Assembly (NCBI RefSeq): GCF_000718305.1
Contig: NZ_JOFQ01000008.1
Coordinates: 558,001-622,000, forward strand
Length of the DNA stretch: 64,000 nucleotides
From: Streptomyces niger
GTDB lineage: Bacteria > Actinomycetota > Actinomycetes > Streptomycetales > Streptomycetaceae
Reading direction: 5' to 3'
In this document: positions 54,408 to 62,813 of the stretch, one piece after another
Layout: each line of letters opens with the position of its first letter
Position numbering within the stretch: the stretch's first letter is position 1
Position numbers and translations under genes: made by a program
Notes under the pieces: generated by a model
What the model saw: only the letters and a program-made list of their open reading frames with translations
Told to the model about the DNA's origin: nothing
Database searches by the model: none

Positions 54408-54850
54408 GTGAAGGTGATCGGCTGCCCGGTCGCTCGTCAGGCCGTCCAGCACCTCCAGACCGCCAGCGCTCGCACTCTCGTCCCCGTCCTCGATGACCTC
54501 GCCGCCCGGCAGCCCAGGGAGGACGAACGCCGTCCCCTCACCCATGACATCCGGACCGCCGTACCCGACCACGCCGAACGCATAGTCACGACCCCGCCTG
54601 GCCTGCCCTCGCCACCGTCCTGGCCGACGCCGAGGCATGAGGCCACCGCCCCCACCAGCTCCTCAAGGAAGCCGCCGCACAACGCGAACTGACCACCGCC
54701 CGCAGCCCGCCCGTGTGCTGATCACCCGCATCCAGCACACCAGCCGCACCCCCGCCCCCGACCGCCGCGCCGAAGCAGCCCGCCGACGCTCGACCATGAT
54801 CTCCTCGGCCCCTGCCCAGGCCGAAACCCCACAGCGAACGGCGGCGAACA
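54408..54850 (+). pseudogene. Decayed mobile-element-like coding remnant
   Basis: Coding-type sequence is split over frames: one gives VIGCPVARQAVQHLQTASARTLVPVLDDLA and HDIRTAVPDH. After a shift near 54590 another gives DPAWPALATVLADAEA, then, after a stop or indel at 54640, GHRPHQLLKEAAAQREL and ARVLITRIQHTSR. The wording resembles C-terminal parts of large proteins carried by Streptomyces integrative elements, but I cannot name the family. It lies back to back with the broken integrase. Confidence 0.5.
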
Positions 54851-55282
54851 CGACACCCACCGAACGGCAGCACCGGCAACGCGGATAGTTCCCGTCGGAT
54901 TCGAGGGGCCGTCCCCGCGGTCAGCGAGAGGGGCCCGCCCGCGGCGTCGGCCAGCTCGACGCGCGACCATGGAGCGGCGTCAAGGAACGACTGCGGACCG
55001 TCGGGCAACTCGCACGGCAGCTGCCATAAAGCCCAATGTCCCTGCATTATGTCCCTCGGGAAATCAGGCGGAAACTCCAGAAAATCTGGGGGAGTTGTGG
55101 TGAGCCGCGCGGACTGTGATCAGGGACACGCCGTCGCGCGTTCGCTGTGTGATCATGTCAATGGCATCATAGGGGGCGCTCGCACCGCGGGCGACTTTTT
55201 CTCTGGCACCCGCACTGACCATTCGGGAGCCTGAACGGGGCATCTGAAAAATCCATGCGGGTGCGCATGGATCGGGGGATTA
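54851..55282. other. Island intergenic region
   Basis: I see no intact gene. A minus-strand stretch from about 55047 to 54890 reads like coding sequence (MQGHWALWQLPCELPDGP) but soon becomes low complexity; it may be another fragment. GC falls towards 55030-55270, where the promoter of the secreted-protein gene must lie. Confidence 0.4.
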
Positions 55283-55786
55283 ATGAAGACGAAGACCGCA
55301 CGTTCGCGTTTCCTGAAGGGCGCGGCGAGTGCCGCCGCACTCAGCGCCGGTCTGCTGATCGCCGCACCGAGTGCACACGCCACCAGTGACTCCGCCACCT
55401 GGAACATTCCTGGTGGCAACAAGATGTCGGTGAACGCCTGGCACTGTGGCACCTACGTGAGCGCCTGCGACTGGAAGGCGTCCACGAAGATGAAGGGCAG
55501 CAACCCGAAGAAGGCTCAGTGGATCAAGAACGTCGCTGACCTCCAGGCTCACGGCGTCAGCGTGAGCATCAAGATTTCGAAGAACCCCGAGGCATCGCTC
55601 AAGATGGTGAGCAAGTCTCTGGGGCGGGTGACCTGGAAGAACACCAAGACGTGGATCTCCGACACCAGCGGCCAGATGCGTCCCAGCAAGCTGACCACCT
55701 ACGTGTCGACCAAGAGCTGCGGCTCGGCCCAGATCACCAGCAAGGTCAAGTTCAGCACGAAGTGCGTCTACGCCGGCGCTGCCTGA
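55283..55786 (+). CDS. Small basic secreted protein with four cysteines
   Basis: The 167-residue precursor has a Sec signal (basic MKTKTARSRFLKG, hydrophobic AASAAALSAGLLIAAP, cleavage after AHA at residue 33). The mature 134 residues are Lys/Ser/Thr/Trp-rich, strongly basic, and have four cysteines (55, 62, 146, 161), enough for two disulfides. Alternating polar and hydrophobic residues (VSVSIKISK, ITSKVKFSTKC) suggest a beta-sandwich. I recognise no family. A strong hairpin follows, then an ABC-lipoprotein operon in the same direction. An antimicrobial or cell-surface function is conceivable, but nothing in the sequence proves it. ATG 55283 has GGGGG six bases upstream. Confidence 0.82.
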   Translation: MKTKTARSRFLKGAASAAALSAGLLIAAPSAHATSDSATWNIPGGNKMSVNAWHCGTYVSACDWKASTKMKGSNPKKAQWIKNVADLQAHGVSVSIKISKNPEASLKMVSKSLGRVTWKNTKTWISDTSGQMRPSKLTTYVSTKSCGSAQITSKVKFSTKCVYAGAA

Positions 55787-55818
55787 CCAGCGGTGCGCGG
55801 CTGAACTGAATTGCTTGA

Positions 55819-55860
55819 CGAGGGTGCGGACCGTCGGGTACCAGGCGGTCCGCACCCTCG
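55819..55860 (+). terminator. 15-pair hairpin between secreted-protein gene and operon
   Basis: CGAGGGTGCGGACCG (55819-55833) pairs perfectly with CGGTCCGCACCCTCG (55846-55860), loop of 12, 33 bases after the stop and 31 before the next start. GGGG, not T, follows. It may end most transcripts or protect the 3' end of the upstream mRNA. Confidence 0.8.
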
Positions 55861-55890
55861 GGGGTATGCACGAAGTGTTGGGGGGGACGC

Positions 55891-57621
55891 GTGTCATACA
55901 TCGGGGTGGCGCGGAAGTCGAGAAATGCGCACGAGTGGCACCCGCGTAACTGGATTCTGCTGGCAGTTTGCTGCTGCTTGCTGCTCAGTTCATGTGGCTC
56001 TTCGGACGCACCTGCCGGTCGGCAAGGGGAGCAGTCGCAGAAGTACTTCCAAGGATTGGTCAGTTCGCAGAACGGGCTTTACTACCACCCCTTCTTGGAG
56101 AATGAACCAGCCGGTGTCGAGGCGCAGTCCTATGCGCTGGAAATACTGGCCGAGACGGGGCAGCGGCCAAAGGTTTCCCTCGACGCAAAGGAACAATCGG
56201 CACTGCACGACGACGCCCTTGCAATGTCTGCGCTGTGGGGACGTTATTGGCTCATCCCTTTCCGCCAGGCGGATGCCACTGGCGTGCTGACCGCCCGGGA
56301 CGCCGAAGCTGTACAGAAGCTCCGTCAAAAGGATGGCTCATACCGCGATCCTGACCTCGGCAAGAAGGACACCGCAGCCCTCATCGGCACCACCTGGGCG
56401 GCTCTGGAGGTGCTGGACGCCGTCGGCTCTCTCGACGGGCCCGTTGCCACCGGAACCTCTTCGACAGCCGCCTGGCTGGAATCCCTGGCCGGCAAGACCG
56501 ATGACCTGTCCGAAGCCGGAGCGCTGGCCCGCGCCCTGCAGCTGCTGTCGCAGCCCGTGCCGGAGCACCTCACTCGGCTGAAGGCGCCGCGCATGGACGA
56601 CTTCACCTCCCTCGGCGCCGACGAGCGCATCTCGCGGCTCGTCGACACCTACGGATACGTGCAGGTACAGGAGGCTGCGGGACGGCGCCCCGCAATCGAT
56701 GCGACAGCATGGCAGCAGGTGCTGAAGCACAACGCCGACACACTGGACTACGAACAGCTCTTCTACACCGTGCACATTCTGCACTCGGTCGGCACCGATA
56801 CGAGCGTCTACCACGACGCCCGCCGTCGCCTGTTGCGCAACCGACTCGACAACGGCACGGTGCGCGATCCGGACGCCTACGCGGGCAGCCTGGACGCCTC
56901 CTTGTGGGTGGAGCGGCTGCGCTCCCTGGTCGGCTGGACGACCGAGGACCGCCCACTGGTCGCCGCGCTGGAGCGCACGGACGGGACCGCGGACCGGAGC
57001 CCGGACGGTGGCGAACTGCTCGCCCGGACCGCGCTGTTCCAGCAGGCCGGTTCTCCGGACCACGCGGACGGCACAGTGATCCAGGACTGCGCGGAAGGCC
57101 GGCTGCTGCCCGGCACTGTGACGGCGGACAACGCGGCCGAGTGGCAGCGTACGAGCATGGAGTGCGCCGAAGCCGGAGGCACCGTGCCGACGCCGGACGT
57201 GACCCGCTGGCAGCTCGACAGCCCGCAGCGGGCGGCGGCCGCCGGCGCGCTCGCGGTGGGTCTGGATGCCACGGACCACGCGGACGACGTCCCGGACTGG
57301 ATCACCGCCGACACACTGGCCTCGTGGGCCAGGAACCCGGAACGTTTCACCTCCGTCTACGACTACGCCCAGGTCGTACGCGCCTACCTGTCGCTCGGCG
57401 GGCAGGCGAACGGCGCCCTACGCACGGCGATGCGGCGGGGCACCGGCCAGTACAAGGGGTGCCCCGGCATGCCGGACTTCTACCGGACCGGCGGCTCCGA
57501 CCCCGGCTGCGATCTGAAGACCACCTGGGCGGTATGGGCGCTGGATCAGGAGGCGCAGGGCGTGCTCGACGCCCTGCCCGAGGGTGCTGCCCGCACGGCG
57601 GGCGCACGGGCACGACAGTAG
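55891..57621 (+). CDS. Lipoprotein with prenyltransferase-like alpha-toroid repeats
   Basis: The product is 576 residues from a GTG at 55891. A cytoplasmic lead of 20 residues, helix WILLAVCCCLLL and lipobox LSSC predict a lipid-anchored Cys at residue 35. The rest is helical. QKDGSYRDPDLGKKDTAALIGTTWAALEVLDAVG reads like a repeat of the terpene cyclase/prenyltransferase toroid (the QxDGxW/GxxxxTxxAL pattern), and YTVHILHSVG and TTWAVWALDQEAQ are possible further turns. No DxDD or DxxDD catalytic motif is seen, so it is probably a binding or scaffold protein. It opens the ABC operon. Confidence 0.75.
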   Translation: MSYIGVARKSRNAHEWHPRNWILLAVCCCLLLSSCGSSDAPAGRQGEQSQKYFQGLVSSQNGLYYHPFLENEPAGVEAQSYALEILAETGQRPKVSLDAKEQSALHDDALAMSALWGRYWLIPFRQADATGVLTARDAEAVQKLRQKDGSYRDPDLGKKDTAALIGTTWAALEVLDAVGSLDGPVATGTSSTAAWLESLAGKTDDLSEAGALARALQLLSQPVPEHLTRLKAPRMDDFTSLGADERISRLVDTYGYVQVQEAAGRRPAIDATAWQQVLKHNADTLDYEQLFYTVHILHSVGTDTSVYHDARRRLLRNRLDNGTVRDPDAYAGSLDASLWVERLRSLVGWTTEDRPLVAALERTDGTADRSPDGGELLARTALFQQAGSPDHADGTVIQDCAEGRLLPGTVTADNAAEWQRTSMECAEAGGTVPTPDVTRWQLDSPQRAAAAGALAVGLDATDHADDVPDWITADTLASWARNPERFTSVYDYAQVVRAYLSLGGQANGALRTAMRRGTGQYKGCPGMPDFYRTGGSDPGCDLKTTWAVWALDQEAQGVLDALPEGAARTAGARARQ

Positions 57622-57652
57622 GACAGTGATGGATGAAGGTGGGAGCGACACA

Positions 57653-58363
57653 GTGAGTGCGCCATTGCGCGTCGAAGGAGTGGGTAAGTCCTATTCCTTG
57701 CGCGGACAGAGAATCGACGTGCTGCGAGGTGTCGACCTCACCGTGGACCGTGGTCGCATCAGCGCCCTGATGGGGCGCTCCGGATCCGGCAAGAGCACCC
57801 TGCTGCACGTCCTCGGGCTGCTCACCCCGCCCGACACCGGCCGCATCCACCTCGACGGCAGAGACGTGACCGGCCTTCGCGACGCCGAGCTGGCCGATCT
57901 GCGCCGTCGGCAGTTGGGCTTCGTCTTCCAGTCCTACAACCTGCTCCCCCAGCATTCCGCGCTGGACAATGTGGTGCTGCCCGCGCTGCAGCGCCGCACC
58001 TCAGCACTGCAGCGCGGGCGCGAACTGCTGGAACGGGTGGGCCTCGGCGACCGTGCCGGCCACCGTCCTGGCGAACTGTCCGGCGGCGAGCAGCAGCGTG
58101 TCGCGCTGGCCCGCGCGCTCATCAACGACCCGCCCGTCATCCTCGCGGACGAGCCCACGGGCAATCTCGACGAGAACAGCGAGGAACTGCTCCTCAAGCT
58201 GTTCAGGGAGCTGGCCGACGAGGGCAAGGCCGTGCTGATCGTGACCCACAACCAGGCCGTGGCGGAGATCGCCGACACGGTATCGCGCATCGCCGACGGC
58301 ACACTCGACAACACCGCCACCGGTGGCGAGGACAAGGCGGCACGAGGGACGGACGCCACATGA
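57653..58363 (+). CDS. MacB/LolD-type ABC ATPase
   Basis: The product is 236 residues. Walker A is GRSGSGKST, the Q-loop lies in FVFQSYNLLP, the signature is LSGGEQQR, Walker B VILADEPTGNLD and the H-loop VTHN, all typical of the MacB/LolD/FtsE branch that partners FtsX-type permeases. I chose GTG 57653 (GGGAG eight bases upstream), which starts just before the fold; ATG 57629 with AGGA is the alternative. The stop overlaps the permease start (ATGA). Confidence 0.95.
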   Translation: MSAPLRVEGVGKSYSLRGQRIDVLRGVDLTVDRGRISALMGRSGSGKSTLLHVLGLLTPPDTGRIHLDGRDVTGLRDAELADLRRRQLGFVFQSYNLLPQHSALDNVVLPALQRRTSALQRGRELLERVGLGDRAGHRPGELSGGEQQRVALARALINDPPVILADEPTGNLDENSEELLLKLFRELADEGKAVLIVTHNQAVAEIADTVSRIADGTLDNTATGGEDKAARGTDAT

Positions 58364-59580
58364 GCCTGTTGCGACTCGCGCTGTCCAATGTGATCGCGCT
58401 GCGCCGCCGCCTGTACGGCCTGGTCACCCTGGTGGCCGTGGCCACCGCCGTGTGCCTGGCCTCCATGGGCATCGCCGACCGCGCACAGGGGGCTGCCGAC
58501 ACTGGTGTGAAGGAGAGTTATGCCAACCGGAGCATCAAGGTCGACCAGAGCGACGATGATCGCCCGGATGCCAAGCCGCTGACCGAGCGTGCGGAGCAGC
58601 AGCTGCGCGCGCTGCCCGGCGTCCAGGCCGTGCAGCACCGGGCCCAGGCCTCGTTCGGGCTGAAGGACGACCACGTGGATGGTGTGCTGCTCTATGCCAC
58701 GACCTACCGTGCGTCGATGGTCCCGCCCGTCACGGACTCCGTGCGCAAGGCGGTCTTCCCGCTGCACGCCGGGGAGGTGGTGCTTCCGGCCACCTCACAG
58801 GGCGAGAGCATGAAGCCGGAGCTCGGCAAGAAGGTGACGGTCGAGACCACCCGGTACATCGCGCAGGGGCAGGGCACGGGTGCCTCCGACACCGTGCGGG
58901 TCGTCGGTCTGTACGACCCCACCTGGCAGCTGGACGGCCCGGACGTGGCCTACGCCGATGACGCCACCGTGGTGCGCTGGGCCGCAGCAAAGGCCGGGGT
59001 ACCGGAGAAGAGCTACCTGAGCAGCGTCGGATACGACCAGCTGACCGTGGTCGCCGCGTCCTCCGGCAAGGTGGCGGACGTACAGCACCGCGTCCAACAG
59101 CTCGGCTATCCGGCCACCACGCTCCAGCAAGAACTCAGCGCGCTGCCCACGGTCCTGGAGCTCATCAGGTCGGTCGGCAAGGTACTGGTTGTGGTCCTGG
59201 GGCTGCTGTCCTTCGCGGGCGCGGTGACAGTGACCGGCGCGCTGGCTCGGCAGCGGGTGCGCGAGATCGGCATCCTCAAGGCCGTCGGCTTCCGTACCCG
59301 TTCCGTACTCTCCCTGCTCATCGTAGAAATGGCGCTGACCGGCGTGGTCTCCGCGGTGCTCGGCACAGCGCTGGGCGCCGTGCTGAGTGGCGCCGGAGCC
59401 GCTCTGCTCCGCGGCCAGGCGGACACCGCCGCGTACGTGGAAGGTGCGGTTCTGCTCCCCGGCCCCGGCATGACGCTGCTGTTGCTCGGGGCACTGATAC
59501 TCGTCGTCGTCGCCGGTGCGCTGCTTCCGGCCCGACGTGCAGCGGTACTTCCCCCCACCGACGCGATGAAGGACTGGTAA
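58360..59580 (+). CDS. FtsX-like (MacB) permease
   Basis: The 406-residue permease has one N-terminal helix (about 15-37), an extracytoplasmic domain to about residue 255, then three helices (about 270-295, 315-345, 365-390). RVREIGILKAVGFRTRSVLSLLIVEMAL contains the coupling helix of the FtsX/MacB fold. Such permeases drive movements of outside proteins rather than classic substrate transport. It is coupled to the ATPase gene, and the last lipoprotein-like gene follows after four bases. Confidence 0.93.
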   Translation: MSLLRLALSNVIALRRRLYGLVTLVAVATAVCLASMGIADRAQGAADTGVKESYANRSIKVDQSDDDRPDAKPLTERAEQQLRALPGVQAVQHRAQASFGLKDDHVDGVLLYATTYRASMVPPVTDSVRKAVFPLHAGEVVLPATSQGESMKPELGKKVTVETTRYIAQGQGTGASDTVRVVGLYDPTWQLDGPDVAYADDATVVRWAAAKAGVPEKSYLSSVGYDQLTVVAASSGKVADVQHRVQQLGYPATTLQQELSALPTVLELIRSVGKVLVVVLGLLSFAGAVTVTGALARQRVREIGILKAVGFRTRSVLSLLIVEMALTGVVSAVLGTALGAVLSGAGAALLRGQADTAAYVEGAVLLPGPGMTLLLLGALILVVVAGALLPARRAAVLPPTDAMKDW

Positions 59581-59584
59581 GCCC

Positions 59585-60724
59585 ATGCGCACGCACCACA
59601 CACACCACAAGGATTATGTCGTCACTCGTACCGGACGCGTGCGGCGGCGTTCGCTGCGCGGGGCGTTGCCGCTGGCTGCCGTGGGGCTGCTGACGGTGGT
59701 CGCGACCACGGCATGCTCGGTGGAGCCGGGCGGTGTCGAGCTGGGCTCGGACTGGAAGGGGGCCCGTGCCTTCTCGCTCGCCGAGGTCGACGGTCAGCTG
59801 ACCGTTGTGGGCGTCAACCCGCAGAAGGGCAAGGCGGAACCTCTGGTAGTCGTACCGTCGCAGGCCGACGACAACGACACCCTCGCCCCACAGATCGTCC
59901 GCCTCGCCGACGGCCAGTGGGTCATCTCCGTCCCGCGTAAGGGCGGGAAGCCGGACCGGATGTACCGGATCGACCGCAAGGACCACGCCGTCGCCGCGCA
60001 GGGTGCCGGCCTCGAGCCGCTGCACGGACTGTTCCCGGGCAAGAGCCGGGTCGCGGCCGTCCCCGGCCTCCCCGATGAGGGCAAGGCGGGCGGCAAGGGG
60101 CAGGGAGACAGCAGCGCGGTACTGGTGGAGAAGCCCGCTGACTGGACCACCGACCGTACGGTGAAGATCCCGGGCACCATTTCGCTCGCCGCCTCCGGCC
60201 TGGATTCCGACGAACTGTGCGTGGCGCAGGACGCGGAGGACGGCAAGGGCAGGACCAAGGTGGCAACCGTCGACCTCCTGGACGGCAAGGTCCATGACGG
60301 TGCGGCGGCGCCGGAAGGGTTCGAGGCTCAGCAGCTCGCCTGCGACGACGGCCACCCGGTGCTGGCCGGGCCCGGCGGGGCGCCGGGGAAGACCTCCGGC
60401 GGCTCCGGCAAGGTCAGCGCGGAGCAGAAGGACGGCAACATGATCGTTACCGTCGAAGGCGGGCGCGTCGACCAGCTGGCCGTGGACGGCGACACCATCG
60501 TCGCCGCGGTGTTCCACGACGACAAGGAAAGCCTCGTCACCCTCGACGCGAAGTCGGGCGAGGAGACCCACCGCGTCGCTCTCTCCGGACTGACCGACGC
60601 CCAGGGCCTTCAGCGTACGGAGCAGGGCTGGTTGGTCTTCTCCGACGAGGGGGCCGCGTTCGCCACCTCGGCCTCGAAGACGGCCAAGAAAATCACCCTG
60701 CCGGGGAAGCTGCTCGCTTCCTGA
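59585..60724 (+). CDS. Exported beta-propeller-like protein, possible lipoprotein
   Basis: The 379-residue protein has a His/Arg-rich lead (THHTHHKDYVVTRTGRVRRRSLRG) and a hydrophobic stretch ending VVATTAC. The lipobox is imperfect because -3 is Thr. The mature part is beta-rich with repeated strands of the type VDGQLTVVGVNPQKGKAEPLVVV, LADGQWVISVPR and VDGDTIVAAVFHDDKESLVTLD, suggesting a propeller. Two further cysteines are in DELCVAQ and LACDD. It is last in the operon and, with the toroid lipoprotein, would flank the transporter outside. Confidence 0.75.
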   Translation: MRTHHTHHKDYVVTRTGRVRRRSLRGALPLAAVGLLTVVATTACSVEPGGVELGSDWKGARAFSLAEVDGQLTVVGVNPQKGKAEPLVVVPSQADDNDTLAPQIVRLADGQWVISVPRKGGKPDRMYRIDRKDHAVAAQGAGLEPLHGLFPGKSRVAAVPGLPDEGKAGGKGQGDSSAVLVEKPADWTTDRTVKIPGTISLAASGLDSDELCVAQDAEDGKGRTKVATVDLLDGKVHDGAAAPEGFEAQQLACDDGHPVLAGPGGAPGKTSGGSGKVSAEQKDGNMIVTVEGGRVDQLAVDGDTIVAAVFHDDKESLVTLDAKSGEETHRVALSGLTDAQGLQRTEQGWLVFSDEGAAFATSASKTAKKITLPGKLLAS

Positions 60725-61492
60725 TGCCCTGGCTCCGCCACATACTGCAGGTCCTCCGGCGCTGACGTTTTTTCCCGCGATGGTTCGTCGGAACGGGCAG
60801 TGGAGACTGAGGGTCTGCCGGTGCTGACGGCGTCGATGACGGCCTGGAGTTCGCGGGCGGGGCTGGGCTGTCATCCCGCCAGTAGCATCGCAGCGTGTAC
60901 CAGAGCGCCGGACACAGCCACGAGCGGCCCCTACCGACCATGGCCCTGGAGTGGTTGAGGCGGATGGTGTTCTGACCGGCCTCCTTCTCTGCCTATTGCA
61001 GGCGGTGGACTTCGGTCCGCGGCGGGATGGCGGCGGCCGTCCCGGACCCGCACCGTCACGCCCCGGCCGGACTCTCCGGTCGGGGCGTTTCCGTTGCTGC
61101 AGGCGCCGGCGAACTCGTTGCCGTACCCGTTGCCGTGCTCGTGGCTGCTCGTGGCCGGTCCGGTGACTGCCGTGTCACCTGCGGGGCGGCGGTCAGCACG
61201 GCCTTGCCACCTCTGGGGCGGCGGTCAGCACGGCCTTGCCACCTCTGGGGCGGCGTTCAGCGCGGTCGTGTCACCTGTGGGTCGCGTTTTGCACGGTCCG
61301 GTTCCGGTAGCGATCATGACCCGGCGAAACGATCATGCCGTCGCGCCGCTGGAGAGACCGACGGCTCCCGGCGGCGGGGTGCGGAGGGTGCACGGATGAC
61401 GGCGCGTGACCCGCGGCCGCCCCGGGCGTGAGGCGGCGCCCGCCATGCGCGCGGCCGCAGGAGCCGAGAGCAGTACGGGAGCGGAGCACCGA
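60725..61492. other. Non-coding island edge
   Basis: After the operon comes about 450 bases with no supported gene, including GTTTTTT at 60767-60773, a possible stop signal. A 32-base tandem repeat follows (61176-61271) and then the leader of the next gene. Scraps of open frame on the minus strand at 60750-60940 look like coding remnants but match nothing I know. This may be the far edge of the island. Confidence 0.4.
61176..61271 (+). repeat. Three 32-bp tandem repeats
   Basis: Units at 61176-61207, 61208-61239 and 61240-61271, each beginning CACCT and containing GGGGCGGCGGTCAGC, are followed by a partial fourth. The first two differ at two positions and the third is more diverged. Confidence 0.85.
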
Positions 61493-62203
61493 ATGGCCGC
61501 GAGCACGCGTTCCGGGGAGCCCGACGAGAAGATCGTGCGGCTCCTCTTCACCGACTTCGACGGGGACCGCGCCGACCCGGACGACGTCATCAGCGACGGG
61601 CTCGACGGCGGCTACGCGGACCGTACCGAAGCGCTGGCCGCGATCCTGCGGGACCCGGCCGAGGGGCCGTACGAGCGCTTCCTGGCCTGCCTGGCGCTGA
61701 CCAGGTGGGGCGACGCCCTCGGTTACGCGGCCGTCGTCGAGGCGGCGTCGTCCCCGGAGTCGGTGGACTGGCGCGGTGCGTCGTACGACAGGCTGCACTC
61801 CCGGGACGACACCTTCGGGTTGCTGGCCGAGGCGGTCGGGGACAGCGCCGACATGGTCGAGGAGCGGTCCACGCCGGACGCCCGCGTCGACGCCGCGCGG
61901 GCGCTGCTGGCCATTGCCGACCGGGTCCGGTTCGACCGGCGCATCAGCGCCCTGCTCCGTCGGGACCTGCTGTCCGCGTGCCTGCCCGCGCTGCGGGACG
62001 CGGTGGACCGCGGTGTACGGCGGCTCGCGGAGCGGGAGCGGCTCGGCTTCGACCTCGGGGTGCAGCTGGCGCTGATGATCGTCGCGGCCCACCCCGCCGA
62101 CCCGGCCTGGGCCGCTGCCGCCGGCGGTCGCCTCGCCAGGGCCGAGCCGGGCGAGCGTGCGTTGCAGGAATTGCGGGACCTGCAGGAGCCACGGGGCGCG
62201 TGA
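61493..62203 (+). CDS. HEAT-like hypothetical protein
   Basis: The product is 236 residues from an ATG at 61493 with GGAG six bases upstream. It is all-helical and acidic, with helix pairs such as RTEALAAILRDPAEGPYERFLACLALTRWGD, DARVDAARALLAIADRV and FDLGVQLALMIVAAHPADPAWAAAA, which read as degenerate HEAT/armadillo repeats. There is no signal peptide or catalytic motif. It is probably a protein-protein interaction module. The function is unknown to me. Confidence 0.72.
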   Translation: MAASTRSGEPDEKIVRLLFTDFDGDRADPDDVISDGLDGGYADRTEALAAILRDPAEGPYERFLACLALTRWGDALGYAAVVEAASSPESVDWRGASYDRLHSRDDTFGLLAEAVGDSADMVEERSTPDARVDAARALLAIADRVRFDRRISALLRRDLLSACLPALRDAVDRGVRRLAERERLGFDLGVQLALMIVAAHPADPAWAAAAGGRLARAEPGERALQELRDLQEPRGA

Positions 62204-62311
62204 GACAGCAGCCCGGGGCGTGAGACAGGAGCCACAGGGCGCATGAGACCGGAGCCACAGGGCGCGTGAGACAGGAACCGCGGGGAGCGTGAGGCAGGAA
62301 CTACGGGGGCG
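62190..62311 (+). repeat. Tandem repeats at the 3' end of the HEAT-like gene
   Basis: About five imperfect units of 21-25 bases, GGAGCCACAGGGCGCGTGAGACA in type, run from the last codons of the gene into the gap. Each copy contains a GCGTGAG or GCATGAG, so the gene's stop codon itself lies in a repeat unit. Confidence 0.8.
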
Positions 62312-62813
62312 TGTGCGAGTCGAGCACGGCGCGAATGCGCGTCGCGCACACCGATCGGCGGTGCCACTTCCCGCTTGCCGGGACACCCGTACCGCCAAGG
62401 ACGACGACACCCGCGCCTTCTGGGCAGTGACGGCCCGGATGCGCATCGCGGTTCGGCTCCGGCACCGACGCCGAAGCCGGCTGGAGACGCCGAAGACACG
62501 AAGCCGACCGACGACGCCGAAGAAGCCGACCGACGACGCCGAGGCCGACCGACGACGTCGGAGACGGCCAGGAGGAGGGACGGACCGTGCCGTCCGTACG
62601 GGCGTGCCCCGTCCGGCCCTCGACGGGTCGCCTCGTCGCGCCGGGGCAGGCACCCTGGGACGGCGTTGGTGGCTTTGTGGCCTCGGTGGCGTCCGTGGCG
62701 CGGGCGGTGATGACGGACGCGCGGCACGACACGGGAAACGGGCGCGCGGCACGACACGGGAAACGGGCGCGGGAAACAGCGCGGGAAACAGCGCGGAAAA
62801 GAGGCCGGTGCGG
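62204..62813. other. Repeat-rich gap before the phosphatase gene
   Basis: It contains the tandem repeats above and three copies of GCCGACCGACGACG around 62495-62560. A 24-base unit GCGCGGCACGACACGGGAAA occurs twice at about 62719-62770, followed by GCGGGAAACA twice. Several long open frames cross this region on both strands, but none has a ribosome site or protein-like composition. No gene is called. Confidence 0.5.

Noticed and set aside
54586..55047. A minus-strand gene in the island gap
   Set aside because: Only the first 50 codons look protein-like; the rest is Gly/Arg low complexity antisense to the decayed plus-strand gene.
53500..60724. attL/attR pair for the element at tRNA-Lys
   Set aside because: I could not find a second copy of the tRNA 3' end by eye in the following sequence; I therefore call no attachment-site repeat.
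62289..62813. A longer N-terminus for the SpoIIE-type phosphatase
   Set aside because: The upstream frame consists of Arg/Asp/Thr repeats from tandem DNA units; a ribosome site stands before 62814 and membrane helices begin soon after.
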